A DNA stretch of 64,000 nt from Pseudomonas sp. ACN8 (GTDB taxonomy: Bacteria; Pseudomonadota; Gammaproteobacteria; Pseudomonadales; Pseudomonadaceae): the NCBI RefSeq assembly GCF_002303925.1, contig NZ_MRCS01000035.1:1-64000 (forward strand), given 5' to 3'. Shown here piece by piece: positions 43,090 through 52,367 of this stretch. The notes below the pieces were generated by a model. That model did not search any database. It was not told where the DNA came from and saw only the letters and a list, made by a program, of their open reading frames with translations. Numbering within the stretch: the stretch's first letter is position 1; each line of letters begins with the position of its first letter. The position numbers and the translations under genes are program-made.

Positions 43090-46000
43090 GCCAGATCAAT
43101 CGCCTGTCCAACGGCGGACGGATCGACCGCAACAAAGTCTTGACCTTCACCTTCAACGGCCAGAACTACAAAGGCTTCGAAGGCGATTCCCTGGCCGCTG
43201 CACTGCTGGCCAACGGTGTCGACATCATTGGTCGCAGCTTCAAGTATTCTCGTCCGCGCGGCATCTTCGCCGCAGGCAGCGAAGAGCCGAACGCGGTGCT
43301 GCAGATCGGCGCCACCGAAGCCACGCAGATCCCGAACGTGCGCGCCACGCAACAGGCGCTGTATCAAGGCCTGGTCGCCACCAGCACCAACGGCTGGCCG
43401 AGCGTGAACAACGACATGATGGGAATTCTCGGCAAGGTCGGCGGCAAGCTGATGCCGCCGGGCTTCTACTACAAAACCTTCATGTACCCGCAATCGTTCT
43501 GGATGACTTACGAGAAGTACATCCGCAAGGCCGCCGGCCTTGGCCGCTCGCCGACCGAGAACGATCCGGACACCTACGACTACATGAACCAGCACTGCGA
43601 CGTGCTGATCGTCGGTGCCGGCCCTGCCGGTCTGGCCGCAGCACTGGCCGCTGCGCGCAGCGGTGCTCGTGTGATCCTGGCGGACGAACAGGAAGAGTTC
43701 GGCGGCAGCCTGCTCGACTCCCGCGAAAGCCTCGACGGCAAGCCTGCGATGGAGTGGGTGGCCAGCGTCATCGACGAGCTGAAGAACACCCCGGACGTGC
43801 TGCTGTTGCCGCGCGCTACCGTCAACGGCTACCACGACCATAACTTCCTGACCATTCACGAGCGTCTGACCGATCACCTCGGCGACCGCGCACCGATTGG
43901 CCAGGTGCGTCAGCGCATCCACCGGGTCCGCGCCAATCGCGTGGTACTGGCGACCGGCGCTCACGAGCGTCCACTGGTCTATGGCAACAACGACGTACCG
44001 GGCAACATGCTCGCCGGCGCCATCTCGACCTACGTGCGTCGTTACGGCGTGGCACCGGGCAAGAAGCTGGTGCTGTCGACCAACAACGACCACGCCTACC
44101 GCGTTGCCCTGGATTGGCTCGATGCCAGCCTGCAAGTGGTGGCGATCGCCGACGCCCGCAGCAATCCCCGTGGTGCGCTGGTGGAAGAAGCCCGCGCCAA
44201 AGGCATCCGCATTCTCACCGGTAGCGCCGTGATCGAAGCCCGTGGCAGCAAGCGCGTGACCGCTGCCCGTGTGGCCGCGATCGATGTCAAGGCCCACACC
44301 GTGACCAGCCCGGGTGAATGGCTCGACTGCGACGTGGTCGCCAGCTCCGGCGGCTACAGCCCGGTGGTTCACCTGGCTTCGCACTTGGGCGGCAAGCCGA
44401 CCTGGCGTGAAGATATCCTCGGTTTCGTACCGGGCGAAGCACCGCAGAAACGCGTGTGCGTCGGTGGTATCAACGGCGTCTACGGCCTTGGCGATTCCCT
44501 GGCCGACGGTTTTGAAGGTGGCGTTCGCGCTGCTGGCGAAGCCGGCTTCCAATCGGTCGAAGGCGTACTGCCGAAAGCCCTGAGCCGTCTCGAAGAACCG
44601 ACCCTGGCGCTGTTCCAGGTGCCTCATGAAAAGAACACCGCACGGGCGCCGAAGCAATTCGTCGACCTGCAAAACGACGTCACCGCCGCCGCCATCGAAC
44701 TGGCGACCCGCGAGGGCTTCGAGTCGGTCGAGCACGTCAAGCGCTACACGGCGCTGGGCTTCGGTACCGATCAGGGCAAGCTCGGCAACGTCAACGGCCT
44801 GGCCATCGCTGCCCGCTCGTTGAACGTGACCATCCCGCAGATGGGCACCACCATGTTCCGTCCGAACTACACGCCGGTGACTTTCGGCGCCGTGGCCGGT
44901 CGTCACTGTGGGCACATCTTCGAGCCGGTGCGCTACACCGCACTGCATCAATGGCACCTGAAAAACGGCGCCGAGTTCGAAGACGTCGGCCAGTGGAAGC
45001 GTCCTTGGTACTTCCCGAAATCCGGTGAAGACCTGCATGCCGCCGTTAAGCGCGAATGCAAAGCCGTGCGCGACAGCGTCGGCCTGCTGGATGCTTCGAC
45101 CCTGGGCAAGATCGACATCCAGGGCCCGGATGCGCGTGAGTTCCTCAACCGCGTCTACACCAACGCCTGGACCAAGCTCGATGTGGGCAAGGCCCGTTAT
45201 GGCCTGATGTGCAAAGAAGACGGCATGGTCTTCGACGACGGCGTGACGGCTTGCCTGGCCGACAACCATTTCGTCATGACCACCACCACCGGCGGCGCGG
45301 CTCGCGTACTGCAGTGGCTGGAGCTGTACCACCAGACCGAATGGCCGGACATGAAGGTGTTCTTCACCTCCGTCACCGACCACTGGGCGACCATGACCCT
45401 GTCCGGGCCGAACAGCCGCAAGCTGCTCGCTGAAGTCACCGACATCGACCTGAGCAGCGAAGCGTTCCCGTTCATGACCTGGAAAGAAGGTCTGGTCGGT
45501 GGTGTGCCGGCGCGGGTATTCCGGATTTCGTTTACCGGTGAGCTGTCGTACGAAGTCAACGTGCAAGCCGACTACGCCATGGGCGTGCTGGAAAAAATCG
45601 TCGATGCCGGCAAGAAGTACAACCTGACCCCGTACGGCACCGAAACCATGCACGTACTGCGGGCCGAGAAGGGCTTCATCATCGTCGGTCAGGACACTGA
45701 CAGCTCGATGACCCCGGACGACCTGAACATGGGCTGGTGTGTCGGTCGCACCAAACCGTTCTCGTGGATCGGCTGGCGTGGCATGAACCGTGAAGACTGC
45801 GTGCGTGATCAGCGCAAGCAACTGGTTGGCCTGAAGCCGATCGATCCGAACAAATGGCTGCCGGAAGGCGCGCAACTGGTGTTCAACACCAAGCAGGCGA
45901 TCCCGATGACCATGGTCGGTCACGTGACCTCCAGTTACCTGCACAACTCCCTGGGCTATTCGTTTGCCATGGGCGTGGTCAAGGGCGGTCTGAACCGCAT

Positions 46001-46103
46001 GGGCGAGCGCGTGTTCGCACCGCTGGCCGACGGCAGCGTGATCGAGGCGGAAATCGTTTCTTCGGTGTTCTTCGATCCGAAAGGCGAACGCCAGAACGTT
46101 TGA
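43086..46103 (+). CDS. soxA: heterotetrameric sarcosine oxidase, alpha subunit
   Basis: This 1005-residue subunit has an N-terminal 2Fe-2S-like fold domain, an NAD/FAD domain (VLIVGAGPAGLAAALAAARSG near 172-192), and a C-terminal aminomethyltransferase (GcvT-type) domain at about residues 610-1000 that binds tetrahydrofolate. It moves formaldehyde from sarcosine to THF. The length matches the family. A 1042-residue antisense frame over the gene is a codon-bias shadow. Confidence 0.96.
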   Translation: MSQINRLSNGGRIDRNKVLTFTFNGQNYKGFEGDSLAAALLANGVDIIGRSFKYSRPRGIFAAGSEEPNAVLQIGATEATQIPNVRATQQALYQGLVATSTNGWPSVNNDMMGILGKVGGKLMPPGFYYKTFMYPQSFWMTYEKYIRKAAGLGRSPTENDPDTYDYMNQHCDVLIVGAGPAGLAAALAAARSGARVILADEQEEFGGSLLDSRESLDGKPAMEWVASVIDELKNTPDVLLLPRATVNGYHDHNFLTIHERLTDHLGDRAPIGQVRQRIHRVRANRVVLATGAHERPLVYGNNDVPGNMLAGAISTYVRRYGVAPGKKLVLSTNNDHAYRVALDWLDASLQVVAIADARSNPRGALVEEARAKGIRILTGSAVIEARGSKRVTAARVAAIDVKAHTVTSPGEWLDCDVVASSGGYSPVVHLASHLGGKPTWREDILGFVPGEAPQKRVCVGGINGVYGLGDSLADGFEGGVRAAGEAGFQSVEGVLPKALSRLEEPTLALFQVPHEKNTARAPKQFVDLQNDVTAAAIELATREGFESVEHVKRYTALGFGTDQGKLGNVNGLAIAARSLNVTIPQMGTTMFRPNYTPVTFGAVAGRHCGHIFEPVRYTALHQWHLKNGAEFEDVGQWKRPWYFPKSGEDLHAAVKRECKAVRDSVGLLDASTLGKIDIQGPDAREFLNRVYTNAWTKLDVGKARYGLMCKEDGMVFDDGVTACLADNHFVMTTTTGGAARVLQWLELYHQTEWPDMKVFFTSVTDHWATMTLSGPNSRKLLAEVTDIDLSSEAFPFMTWKEGLVGGVPARVFRISFTGELSYEVNVQADYAMGVLEKIVDAGKKYNLTPYGTETMHVLRAEKGFIIVGQDTDSSMTPDDLNMGWCVGRTKPFSWIGWRGMNREDCVRDQRKQLVGLKPIDPNKWLPEGAQLVFNTKQAIPMTMVGHVTSSYLHNSLGYSFAMGVVKGGLNRMGERVFAPLADGSVIEAEIVSSVFFDPKGERQNV

Positions 46104-46144
46104 TGGTTCGGATCCTGTGGGGTGCAGCTGCACCGTGGTGAATT

Positions 46145-46212
46145 CATCGCGAGCAGGCTCACTCCTACAGGTGACCGCGTAACCCTTGTAGGAGTGAGCC
46201 TGCTCGCGATGG
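46145..46212. repeat. REPIN inside the sox operon (soxA-soxG)
   Basis: Inverted arms CATCGCGAGCAGGCTCACTC and complement are separated by about 20 bp in the 158-bp soxA-soxG gap. Other operon gaps here are 4-23 bp, so insertion after operon formation is likely. Confidence 0.88.
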
Positions 46213-46261
46213 CGGCAGTGCAGCCACCACAGGAACCAACAGAATTCAGAACAGGTGCTTT

Positions 46262-46894
46262 ATGACCGCAGCCAATGTTTACCAACAACGCCCAACCACC
46301 GGGGCCAAGGCCGAGTCGTCGCTGCATCACGCCGACCTCGCCAGCCTGGTGGGCAAGGGTCGCAAGAACGCCGGTGTGACCGTGCGTGAGAAAAAACTCC
46401 TCGGCCACCTGACCATCCGTGGCGATGGCCACGATGCCGCATTCGCCGCGGGCGTGCACAAGGCCCTGGGCATCGAATTGCCGGGTGCGCTGAGCGTCAT
46501 CGTCAAAGGTGAAACCAGCCTGCAATGGATGGGGCCGGATGAATGGCTGCTGATCGTGCCGACCGGTGAAGAACTGGCCGCCGAGCAAAAACTGCGCGAA
46601 GCACTGGGCGATCTGCACATTGCAATCGTCAACGTCAGCGGTGGCCAGCAACTCCTCGAACTGAGCGGCCCGAACGTGCGCCAGGTGCTGATGAAATCCA
46701 CCAGCTACGACGTGCATCCGAACAACTTCCCGGTGGGTAAAGCCGTCGGCACGGTGTTCGCCAAGTCGCAACTGATGATCCGTCACACCGCCGAAGACAC
46801 CTGGGAACTGCTGATTCGTCGCAGCTTCTCGGAGTACTGGTGGTTGTGGTTGCAGGATGCTTCTGCCGAGTTCGGGCTGAGCGTTCAGGCTTGA
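46262..46894 (+). CDS. soxG: heterotetrameric sarcosine oxidase, gamma subunit
   Basis: This 210-residue gamma subunit of sarcosine oxidase has a GcvT-like fold with the typical SLQWMGPDEWLLIVP segment near residues 80-95 and C-terminal WELLIRRSFSEYWWLWLQDA. The Shine-Dalgarno is weak (ACAGGTGC). It is separated from soxA by a REPIN and followed by another. Confidence 0.93.
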   Translation: MTAANVYQQRPTTGAKAESSLHHADLASLVGKGRKNAGVTVREKKLLGHLTIRGDGHDAAFAAGVHKALGIELPGALSVIVKGETSLQWMGPDEWLLIVPTGEELAAEQKLREALGDLHIAIVNVSGGQQLLELSGPNVRQVLMKSTSYDVHPNNFPVGKAVGTVFAKSQLMIRHTAEDTWELLIRRSFSEYWWLWLQDASAEFGLSVQA

Positions 46895-46908
46895 TCACCA
46901 CCTGACCC

Positions 46909-47010
46909 TGTAGGAGCGAGCTTGCTCGCGATGGACTTGAGAGCGACGCGTTAAGTCAGGAAGTACGCGTCATCGTTGACGACCATCGCGAGCAGGGCTC
47001 GCTCCTACAG
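46909..47010. repeat. REPIN between soxG and purU
   Basis: The left arm is GGAGCGAGCTTGCTCGCGAT. The right arm contains one extra G (GCGAGCAGGGCTCGCTCC), a small asymmetry. It is the second REPIN inside this operon. Confidence 0.85.
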
Positions 47011-47045
47011 TAGGCATCCACCGATTTCTCAGGAGTCACCGTACT

Positions 47046-47903
47046 ATGAGCCGCGCCCCAGACACATGGATTCTGACCGCCGACTGCCCCAGCGTACTCG
47101 GCACGGTGGATGCGGTGACCCGCTTTCTGTTCGAGCAGGGCTGCTACGTCACCGAGCACCATTCCTTCGATGACCGGCTCTCGGGCCGTTTCTTCATTCG
47201 TGTGGAGTTCCGCCAGCCTGACGGTTTCGACGAGCAGTCCTTCCGCGCGGGCCTGGCCGAGCGCGGTGAAGCCTTCGGCATGATCTTCGAACTGACCGCG
47301 CCGAACTATCGGCCGAAAGTGGTGATCATGGTCTCCAAGGCCGATCACTGCCTCAACGACTTGCTCTATCGCCAGCGCATCGGCCAGTTGTCGATGGACG
47401 TCGCCGCCGTGGTCTCCAACCACCCGGACCTCAAGCCACTGGCTGACTGGCACCAGATTCCGTACTACCACTTCCCGCTGGACCCGAACGACAAGCCGTC
47501 GCAAGAGCGTCAGGTGTGGCAGGTGATTGAAGAGTCCGGTGCGGAACTGGTGATCCTTGCGCGCTACATGCAAGTGCTGTCGCCGGAACTGTGTCGCAAG
47601 CTCGATGGCAAGGCGATCAATATCCACCACTCCCTGCTGCCCGGTTTCAAGGGCGCCAAGCCCTATCACCAGGCCTACAACAAGGGCGTGAAACTGGTGG
47701 GCGCCACCGCGCATTACATCAACAACGACCTGGATGAAGGCCCGATCATTGCCCAGGGCGTCGAGGCGGTGGATCACAGCCATTACCCGGAAGACCTGAT
47801 TGCCAAGGGGCGGGATATCGAAGGGCTGACCCTGGCCCGAGCGGTGGGGTATCACATTGAACGAAGAGTGTTTTTGAACGCGAACAGAACAGTCGTTCTT
47901 TAG
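47046..47903 (+). CDS. purU: formyltetrahydrofolate deformylase
   Basis: This 285-residue enzyme hydrolyses 10-formyl-THF to formate and THF. It has an N-terminal ACT domain (WILTADCPSVLGTVDAVTRF) and a C-terminal formyltransferase domain with NIHHSLLPGFKGAKPY. In this operon it recycles one-carbon THF from sarcosine oxidation, with formate as the outlet. AGGAG lies 11 nt before the ATG. It is likely a paralogue (purU2-type) of a housekeeping copy. Confidence 0.94.
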   Translation: MSRAPDTWILTADCPSVLGTVDAVTRFLFEQGCYVTEHHSFDDRLSGRFFIRVEFRQPDGFDEQSFRAGLAERGEAFGMIFELTAPNYRPKVVIMVSKADHCLNDLLYRQRIGQLSMDVAAVVSNHPDLKPLADWHQIPYYHFPLDPNDKPSQERQVWQVIEESGAELVILARYMQVLSPELCRKLDGKAINIHHSLLPGFKGAKPYHQAYNKGVKLVGATAHYINNDLDEGPIIAQGVEAVDHSHYPEDLIAKGRDIEGLTLARAVGYHIERRVFLNANRTVVL

Positions 47904-47908
47904 ATTGC

Positions 47909-47974
47909 CATCGCGAGCAGGCTCGCTCCTACATTGGAATGCATACCCCTGTAGGAGCGAGCCTGCTCGCGATG
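47909..47974. repeat. REPIN (CATCGCGAGCAGGCTCGCTCC type)
   Basis: Inverted arms around ATTGGAATGCATACC lie between purU and fdhA. The spacer is the same motif as at 9557 and 18614 although the arm family differs. Confidence 0.9.
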
Positions 47975-48078
47975 GCGGCATAACAGACAACACAAGACAC
48001 ACAGGCAATAACCCAAGCACTTAACGCGCTGCCTGCCTGGGCAACGCGGTTCCATAAAAACAACAGCGAGGTGAAAGC

Positions 48079-49278
48079 ATGTCTGGTAATCGTGGTGTGG
48101 TGTATCTCGGCGCTGGCAAGGTCGAAGTGCAGAGTATTGACTATCCGAAAATGCAGGACCCGCGCGGCAGGAAGATTAACCACGCCGTCATCCTGCGTGT
48201 GGTTTCCACCAACATCTGTGGTTCCGACCAGCACATGGTGCGCGGTCGTACCACGGCGCAAACCGGCCTGGTGCTGGGTCATGAGATCACCGGTGAAGTG
48301 ATCGAGAAGGGCAGCGACGTCGAGAACCTGCAAATCGGCGACCTGGTGTCCGTACCGTTCAACGTGGCTTGCGGGCGCTGCCGTTCCTGCAAAGAAATGC
48401 ACACCGGCGTCTGCCTGAGCGTCAACCCGGCGCGTCCGGGCGGTGCTTATGGTTACGTCGACATGGGCGACTGGACCGGCGGCCAGGCCGAATACGCCAT
48501 GGTGCCGTATGCCGACTTCAACCTGCTGAAACTGCCGGATCGCGACCGGGCGATGGAAAAAATCCGCGACCTGACCTGCCTCTCCGACATTCTGCCGACC
48601 GGCTATCACGGTGCCGTGACCGCTGGCGTCGGCCCGGGCAGCACCGTGTACATCGCCGGTGCCGGTCCGGTCGGCCTGGCGGCGGCCGCATCCGCTCGCC
48701 TGCTGGGTGCGGCGGTGGTGATCGTCGGTGACGTCAACACCGTCCGCCTGGCCCACGCCAAGGCCCAGGGTTTCGAAATCGCCGACCTGTCACTGGACAC
48801 GCCGCTGCACGAACAGATCGCCGCACTGCTGGGCGAACCGGAAGTGGATTGCGCCATCGACGCCGTTGGCTTCGAAGCCCGTGGCCACGGCCATGACGGC
48901 GTGAAACACGAAGCCCCGGCCACCGTACTCAACTCGCTGATGGGCGTGGTGCGTGTGGCAGGCAAGATCGGTATCCCCGGCCTCTACGTGACCGAAGACC
49001 CGGGTGCCGTCGACGCTGCGGCGAAAATGGGCAGCCTGAGCATCCGCTTCGGCCTGGGCTGGGCCAAATCCCACAGCTTCCACACCGGCCAGACCCCGGT
49101 GATGAAGTACAACCGCGCGCTCATGCAAGCGATCATGTGGGACCGTATCAACATCGCCGAAGTGGTAGGCGTTCAGGTGATCAGCCTGGACCAGGCTCCA
49201 CAGGGGTATGGCGAGTTTGACGCGGGCGTGCCGAAGAAGTTTGTGATCGATCCGCACAAGATGTTCAGCGCGGCGTAA
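48079..49278 (+). CDS. fdhA: glutathione-independent formaldehyde dehydrogenase
   Basis: This 399-residue zinc alcohol-dehydrogenase-family enzyme oxidises formaldehyde to formate with NAD and no glutathione. Zinc residues lie in NICGSDQHMVRG (near residue 44) and the structural-zinc motif CGRCRSCKEMHTGVC (residues about 97-111). The cofactor motif is GAGPVGLAAAASA (near 195). GAGGTGA precedes the ATG. It detoxifies the formaldehyde released by GbcA, DgcA and SoxA. Confidence 0.96.
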   Translation: MSGNRGVVYLGAGKVEVQSIDYPKMQDPRGRKINHAVILRVVSTNICGSDQHMVRGRTTAQTGLVLGHEITGEVIEKGSDVENLQIGDLVSVPFNVACGRCRSCKEMHTGVCLSVNPARPGGAYGYVDMGDWTGGQAEYAMVPYADFNLLKLPDRDRAMEKIRDLTCLSDILPTGYHGAVTAGVGPGSTVYIAGAGPVGLAAAASARLLGAAVVIVGDVNTVRLAHAKAQGFEIADLSLDTPLHEQIAALLGEPEVDCAIDAVGFEARGHGHDGVKHEAPATVLNSLMGVVRVAGKIGIPGLYVTEDPGAVDAAAKMGSLSIRFGLGWAKSHSFHTGQTPVMKYNRALMQAIMWDRINIAEVVGVQVISLDQAPQGYGEFDAGVPKKFVIDPHKMFSAA

Positions 49279-49293
49279 GTCTTTGCGTAATAC

Positions 49294-49325
49294 AAAACGG
49301 CGACCTTCGGGTCGCCGTTTTTGTT
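49294..49325 (+). terminator. Rho-independent terminator of fdhA
   Basis: The stem GGCGACC/GGTCGCC with a TTCG tetraloop is flanked by AAAAC and GTTTTTGTTT, 16 bp after fdhA. It closes the one-carbon operon. Confidence 0.93.
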
Positions 49326-49447
49326 TGGATATCTTTTTCAAACGGTTGCCCGGTCATGCCATTCATCGCACGGCATCCAGGGATTCACGTTTCTTATACG
49401 TGACCTGTGTAAAAACGGATGCGCGGCAAGGAACATGATTGAAGATG

Positions 49448-49468
49448 CCCGGTCAAACCGGGAGTTTT
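49448..49468 (+). other. leader hairpin before the DUF2780-like gene
   Basis: CCCGGT/ACCGGG with a three-base loop is followed by AGTTTT, 45 bp before the ATG. A second small hairpin, CACGT/ACGTG, lies near 49387-49403. They may be mRNA leader structures. The T tract is too short for a firm terminator call. Confidence 0.4.
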
Positions 49469-49512
49469 ACCGCCGGTTTTCGGATGGTTTCGTGGCACAA
49501 GAGGATGTCTGG

Positions 49513-50067
49513 ATGAAGATTTCACGCGGTATTGCACTGGCTTCGCTGTTGGCGCTGTCCGCCAGCCCGGCCTTTGCACAGTTCAACCTGAGCGATGCGG
49601 CCAATGCGATTTCGGGCATGAAGGGCAGTGACGCGGCCGCGACTGCCGCACCGACGCCGCAGACAGCCGACCTGCTGAGCACCCTCAGTGAACTGGACAT
49701 CACCCCGCAGCAAGCCATCGGCGGTGCCGGGGCGATGCTGGGGCTGGCGAAGAACCAGTTGAGCTCAACCGACTACTCGGAACTGGCCAAAAGCGTGCCG
49801 GGCATCGACATGCTCTCGGGCGGCGGTGAGTTGGGTGCGCTGGCCGGTCTGCTTGGCTCCAGCGGCAAAGCGGCAGGGCTGGATAACGCCCTGGGCAACG
49901 TTAAGGACACCAACGACCTCAACAACGCTTTCAGCGCCCTGGGCATGGACAGCGGGATGATTGGCCAGTTTGCCCCGGTGCTCCTGCAATACTTCGGTCA
50001 GCAGGGCGTCGGCGGTACGCTGCTGAGCAGCCTGGGCAGCATCTGGGGCGCTGGCGCCGGTAGCTGA
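49513..50067 (+). CDS. exported DUF2780-like protein
   Basis: This 184-residue protein has a signal peptide (MKISRGIALASLLALSASPAFA) and a glycine/alanine/serine-rich mature domain resembling DUF2780/VcgC-VcgE-like proteins (QAIGGAGAMLGLAKNQLS). The function is unknown. GAGG lies 8 nt before the ATG; the longer frame from 49321 is not needed. Its stop lies one base from the end of the convergent acyltransferase gene, with no room for a terminator between. Confidence 0.8.
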   Translation: MKISRGIALASLLALSASPAFAQFNLSDAANAISGMKGSDAAATAAPTPQTADLLSTLSELDITPQQAIGGAGAMLGLAKNQLSSTDYSELAKSVPGIDMLSGGGELGALAGLLGSSGKAAGLDNALGNVKDTNDLNNAFSALGMDSGMIGQFAPVLLQYFGQQGVGGTLLSSLGSIWGAGAGS

Positions 50068-50068
50068 T

Positions 50069-50956
50069 TCAGCGGCACCCGGCGCGCAAGGCGTCGATGC
50101 GCCGGTCCTTCTCGATCCAGAGCTGGTTGACCCAGTTCTGGACCTTCTCGCGAAATACAGGATCGTTTTCGTAATCGCCCTGCCACAGCGCCGGGTCGAG
50201 TTCGCGGGTCTGGATATCGATGATGACCTTCGGCACATTGCCGCTGATCAAATCCCAGAACCCCGGAATCTGCTGCTGCGGGTAAACCACCGTCACATCG
50301 AGAATCGCGTCCAGCTGTTCACCCATCGCCGCCAGCACAAAGGCCACGCCGCCGGCTTTGGGCTTGAGCAGGTGATTGAACGGTGACTGTTGCCGGGCAC
50401 TTTTAGCCGCCGTGAAGCGGGTGCCCTCCAGATAATTGACCACCGTCACCGGTTGGCGCTTGAACAGCTCGCAGGCCTGTCTGGTGATTTCCAGATCCTT
50501 GCCCGCCAGTTCCGGGTGTTTGGCCAGGAAGGCTTTGCCGTAGCGCTTCATGAACGGGTAATCCAGCGCCCACCAGGCCAGACCCAGGAAGGGCACCCAG
50601 ATCAGCTCTTTCTTGAGGAAGAACTTGAAGAACGGCGTACGCCGATTCAGCGTCTGGATCAGTGCCGGGATGTCGACCCAGGATTGATGGTTGCTGATCA
50701 CCAGATACGAGGTATCGCGACGCAGATCGTCACCGCCGCGGATGTCCCATTGGGTGGGGATACACAGGCGGAAGATCAGCTTGTCGATCTCCGACCAGGT
50801 TTCGGCGATCCACATCACCGACCATGAGGCGTAATCGCGAAAACGGCCGGGCAGGACCAGCTTGAGCAGGGCAAACACCATTAACGGCCCGATCAGAATC
50901 AGGGTGTTGAGCACAAGCAGCAGGGTCACGAAACAGCCGGTGAGCAGGCGGCGCAT
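50069..50956 (-). CDS. 1-acylglycerol-phosphate acyltransferase-like (YihG type)
   Basis: This 295-residue membrane-associated acyltransferase of the PlsC family has an N-terminal membrane segment (residues about 5-35), the catalytic NHQSWVDI (HX4D, near residue 88), and the substrate motif EGTRFT near 177. It resembles E. coli YihG/YihG-like enzymes, which remodel phospholipid acyl chains. It is convergent with the DUF2780-like gene and divergent from the retropepsin-like gene. Confidence 0.86.
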   Translation of the reverse strand: MRRLLTGCFVTLLLVLNTLILIGPLMVFALLKLVLPGRFRDYASWSVMWIAETWSEIDKLIFRLCIPTQWDIRGGDDLRRDTSYLVISNHQSWVDIPALIQTLNRRTPFFKFFLKKELIWVPFLGLAWWALDYPFMKRYGKAFLAKHPELAGKDLEITRQACELFKRQPVTVVNYLEGTRFTAAKSARQQSPFNHLLKPKAGGVAFVLAAMGEQLDAILDVTVVYPQQQIPGFWDLISGNVPKVIIDIQTRELDPALWQGDYENDPVFREKVQNWVNQLWIEKDRRIDALRAGCR

Positions 50957-51105
50957 AAGTCACTCGTGGAAGCGGTTGGGCGCGCCATGATAAGCAGCTT
51001 CGGGCAGCAGGCCAAATCGGCGGTGACGAATGTTTCACTTTTGTGTCGGTAACCTTGTGGGAACGATCAAGCGAACGACGGTCTAAAATCCGACTGCTCA
51101 CTCTC

Positions 51106-51627
51106 ATGGAAACCCATTACGTGAAATCCCTCCTTGCAGTGCTCTCCCTCATCGCCCTGCCGGTAATGGCCGCCGAACCGACTCTGTACGGGCGTTATGA
51201 ATACATCGCCCTGCCGGAAATCGGCGGGCAGGTCCTCAAGGCGAAAATGGATACCGGCGCCCTGACCGCCTCGCTGTCGGCCAAGGACATCGAAACCTTT
51301 ACCCGCAATGGCGAAGAATGGGTGCGATTCCGCCTCGCCACCAAAGATGCCGGCAACAAGGTCTACGAGCACAAGATCGCGCGCATCAGCAAGATCAAGA
51401 CCCGTTCCGAAGAGGAAGAGGATGACAGCGAAGTGATCGCACCCACCAAGCGTCCGGTGGTCGATCTGGAACTGTGCCTGGGCAACGTCAAGCGCACGGT
51501 CGAGGTGAATTTAACGGACCGCAGCAGCTTTAACTATCCGTTGCTGATCGGCGCCAAGGCATTGCGCGAGTTCGGGGCGGCGGTGAACCCGGCGCGGCGT
51601 TTTACGGCGGACAAGCCCGATTGCTGA
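51106..51627 (+). CDS. exported retropepsin-like protein (DUF785, formerly 'zinc protease')
   Basis: This protein of about 170 residues has a signal segment (KSLLAVLSLIALPVMA) and the family's AKMDTGALTAS motif (Asp near 48). LLIGAKALREFGA closes the domain. The family (PF05618) has a retropepsin fold. Two starts are possible, METHYVK at 51106 and GTG at 51121, the latter with GGAAA in front. The next genes are creBCD on the same strand, as in P. aeruginosa, so it may respond to related envelope stress. Confidence 0.83.
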   Translation: METHYVKSLLAVLSLIALPVMAAEPTLYGRYEYIALPEIGGQVLKAKMDTGALTASLSAKDIETFTRNGEEWVRFRLATKDAGNKVYEHKIARISKIKTRSEEEEDDSEVIAPTKRPVVDLELCLGNVKRTVEVNLTDRSSFNYPLLIGAKALREFGAAVNPARRFTADKPDC

Positions 51628-51686
51628 TTGACGGGGTGTGAGGCTTGGGGCACCGTTCGCCCATATCCCTGCCGGGCTCGGACGCC

Positions 51687-52367
51687 ATGCCTCATATCCT
51701 GATTGTCGAAGACGAAGCGGCCATTGCCGACACCCTGGTTTTCGCCCTGCAAGGCGAGGGCTTCACCACTACATGGTTGAGCCTCGGCGCGGCGGCGCTG
51801 GAACATCAGCGCCAGACCCCGGCGGATCTGATCATTCTCGATATCGGCCTGCCGGACATCAGCGGCTTCGAAACCTGCAAGCAACTGCGGCGCTTCAGCG
51901 AAGTGCCGGTGATGTTTCTCAGTGCCCGGGATGGCGAGATCGATCGCGTTGTGGGCCTGGAAATCGGTGCCGACGATTACGTGGTCAAGCCGTTCAGCCC
52001 TCGGGAGGTGGCGGCGCGGGTCCGGGCGATTCTCAAGCGCATGGCGCCCCGCACGGTGAACGAACCGTCGACGGCGCTGTTTCGCATCGATAGAGAACGT
52101 GTGCAAATCAGTTATCGCGGTCAACTGCTGACCCTGACCCGTCATGAATTCCGCCTGCTGCAATGCCTGCTGGAGCAGCCCGAGCGCGTCTTCAGTCGAG
52201 AACAGTTGCTCGATGCCCTGGGCGTGGCCGCCGACGCCGGTTACGAGCGCAGCATCGACAGCCACATCAAGAGCGTGCGCGCCAAGCTGCGATTGGTGAA
52301 GGCTGACGCCGAGCCGATCCAGACCCATCGCGGTCTTGGCTACAGCTACAGCCCGGGACAAAGCTGA
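51687..52367 (+). CDS. creB: two-component response regulator CreB
   Basis: This 226-residue OmpR-type regulator has a receiver domain with phospho-acceptor in LIILDIGLPD (Asp near 52) and DDYVVKPFSPREV, then a winged-helix domain (HEFRLLQCLLEQPERVFSR). CreBC controls beta-lactamase, biofilm and peptidoglycan-related genes in Pseudomonas and Aeromonas. The ATG at 51687 gives the standard length; the frame opens at a TTG upstream. Its stop overlaps the creC ATG by one base. Confidence 0.94.
   Translation: MPHILIVEDEAAIADTLVFALQGEGFTTTWLSLGAAALEHQRQTPADLIILDIGLPDISGFETCKQLRRFSEVPVMFLSARDGEIDRVVGLEIGADDYVVKPFSPREVAARVRAILKRMAPRTVNEPSTALFRIDRERVQISYRGQLLTLTRHEFRLLQCLLEQPERVFSREQLLDALGVAADAGYERSIDSHIKSVRAKLRLVKADAEPIQTHRGLGYSYSPGQS

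Noticed and set aside
43005..46133. 1042-residue open frame antisense to soxA
   Set aside because: Shadow of a well-supported sarcosine oxidase alpha subunit; the composition (His/Val/Ala/Gly/Arg rich) is non-native.
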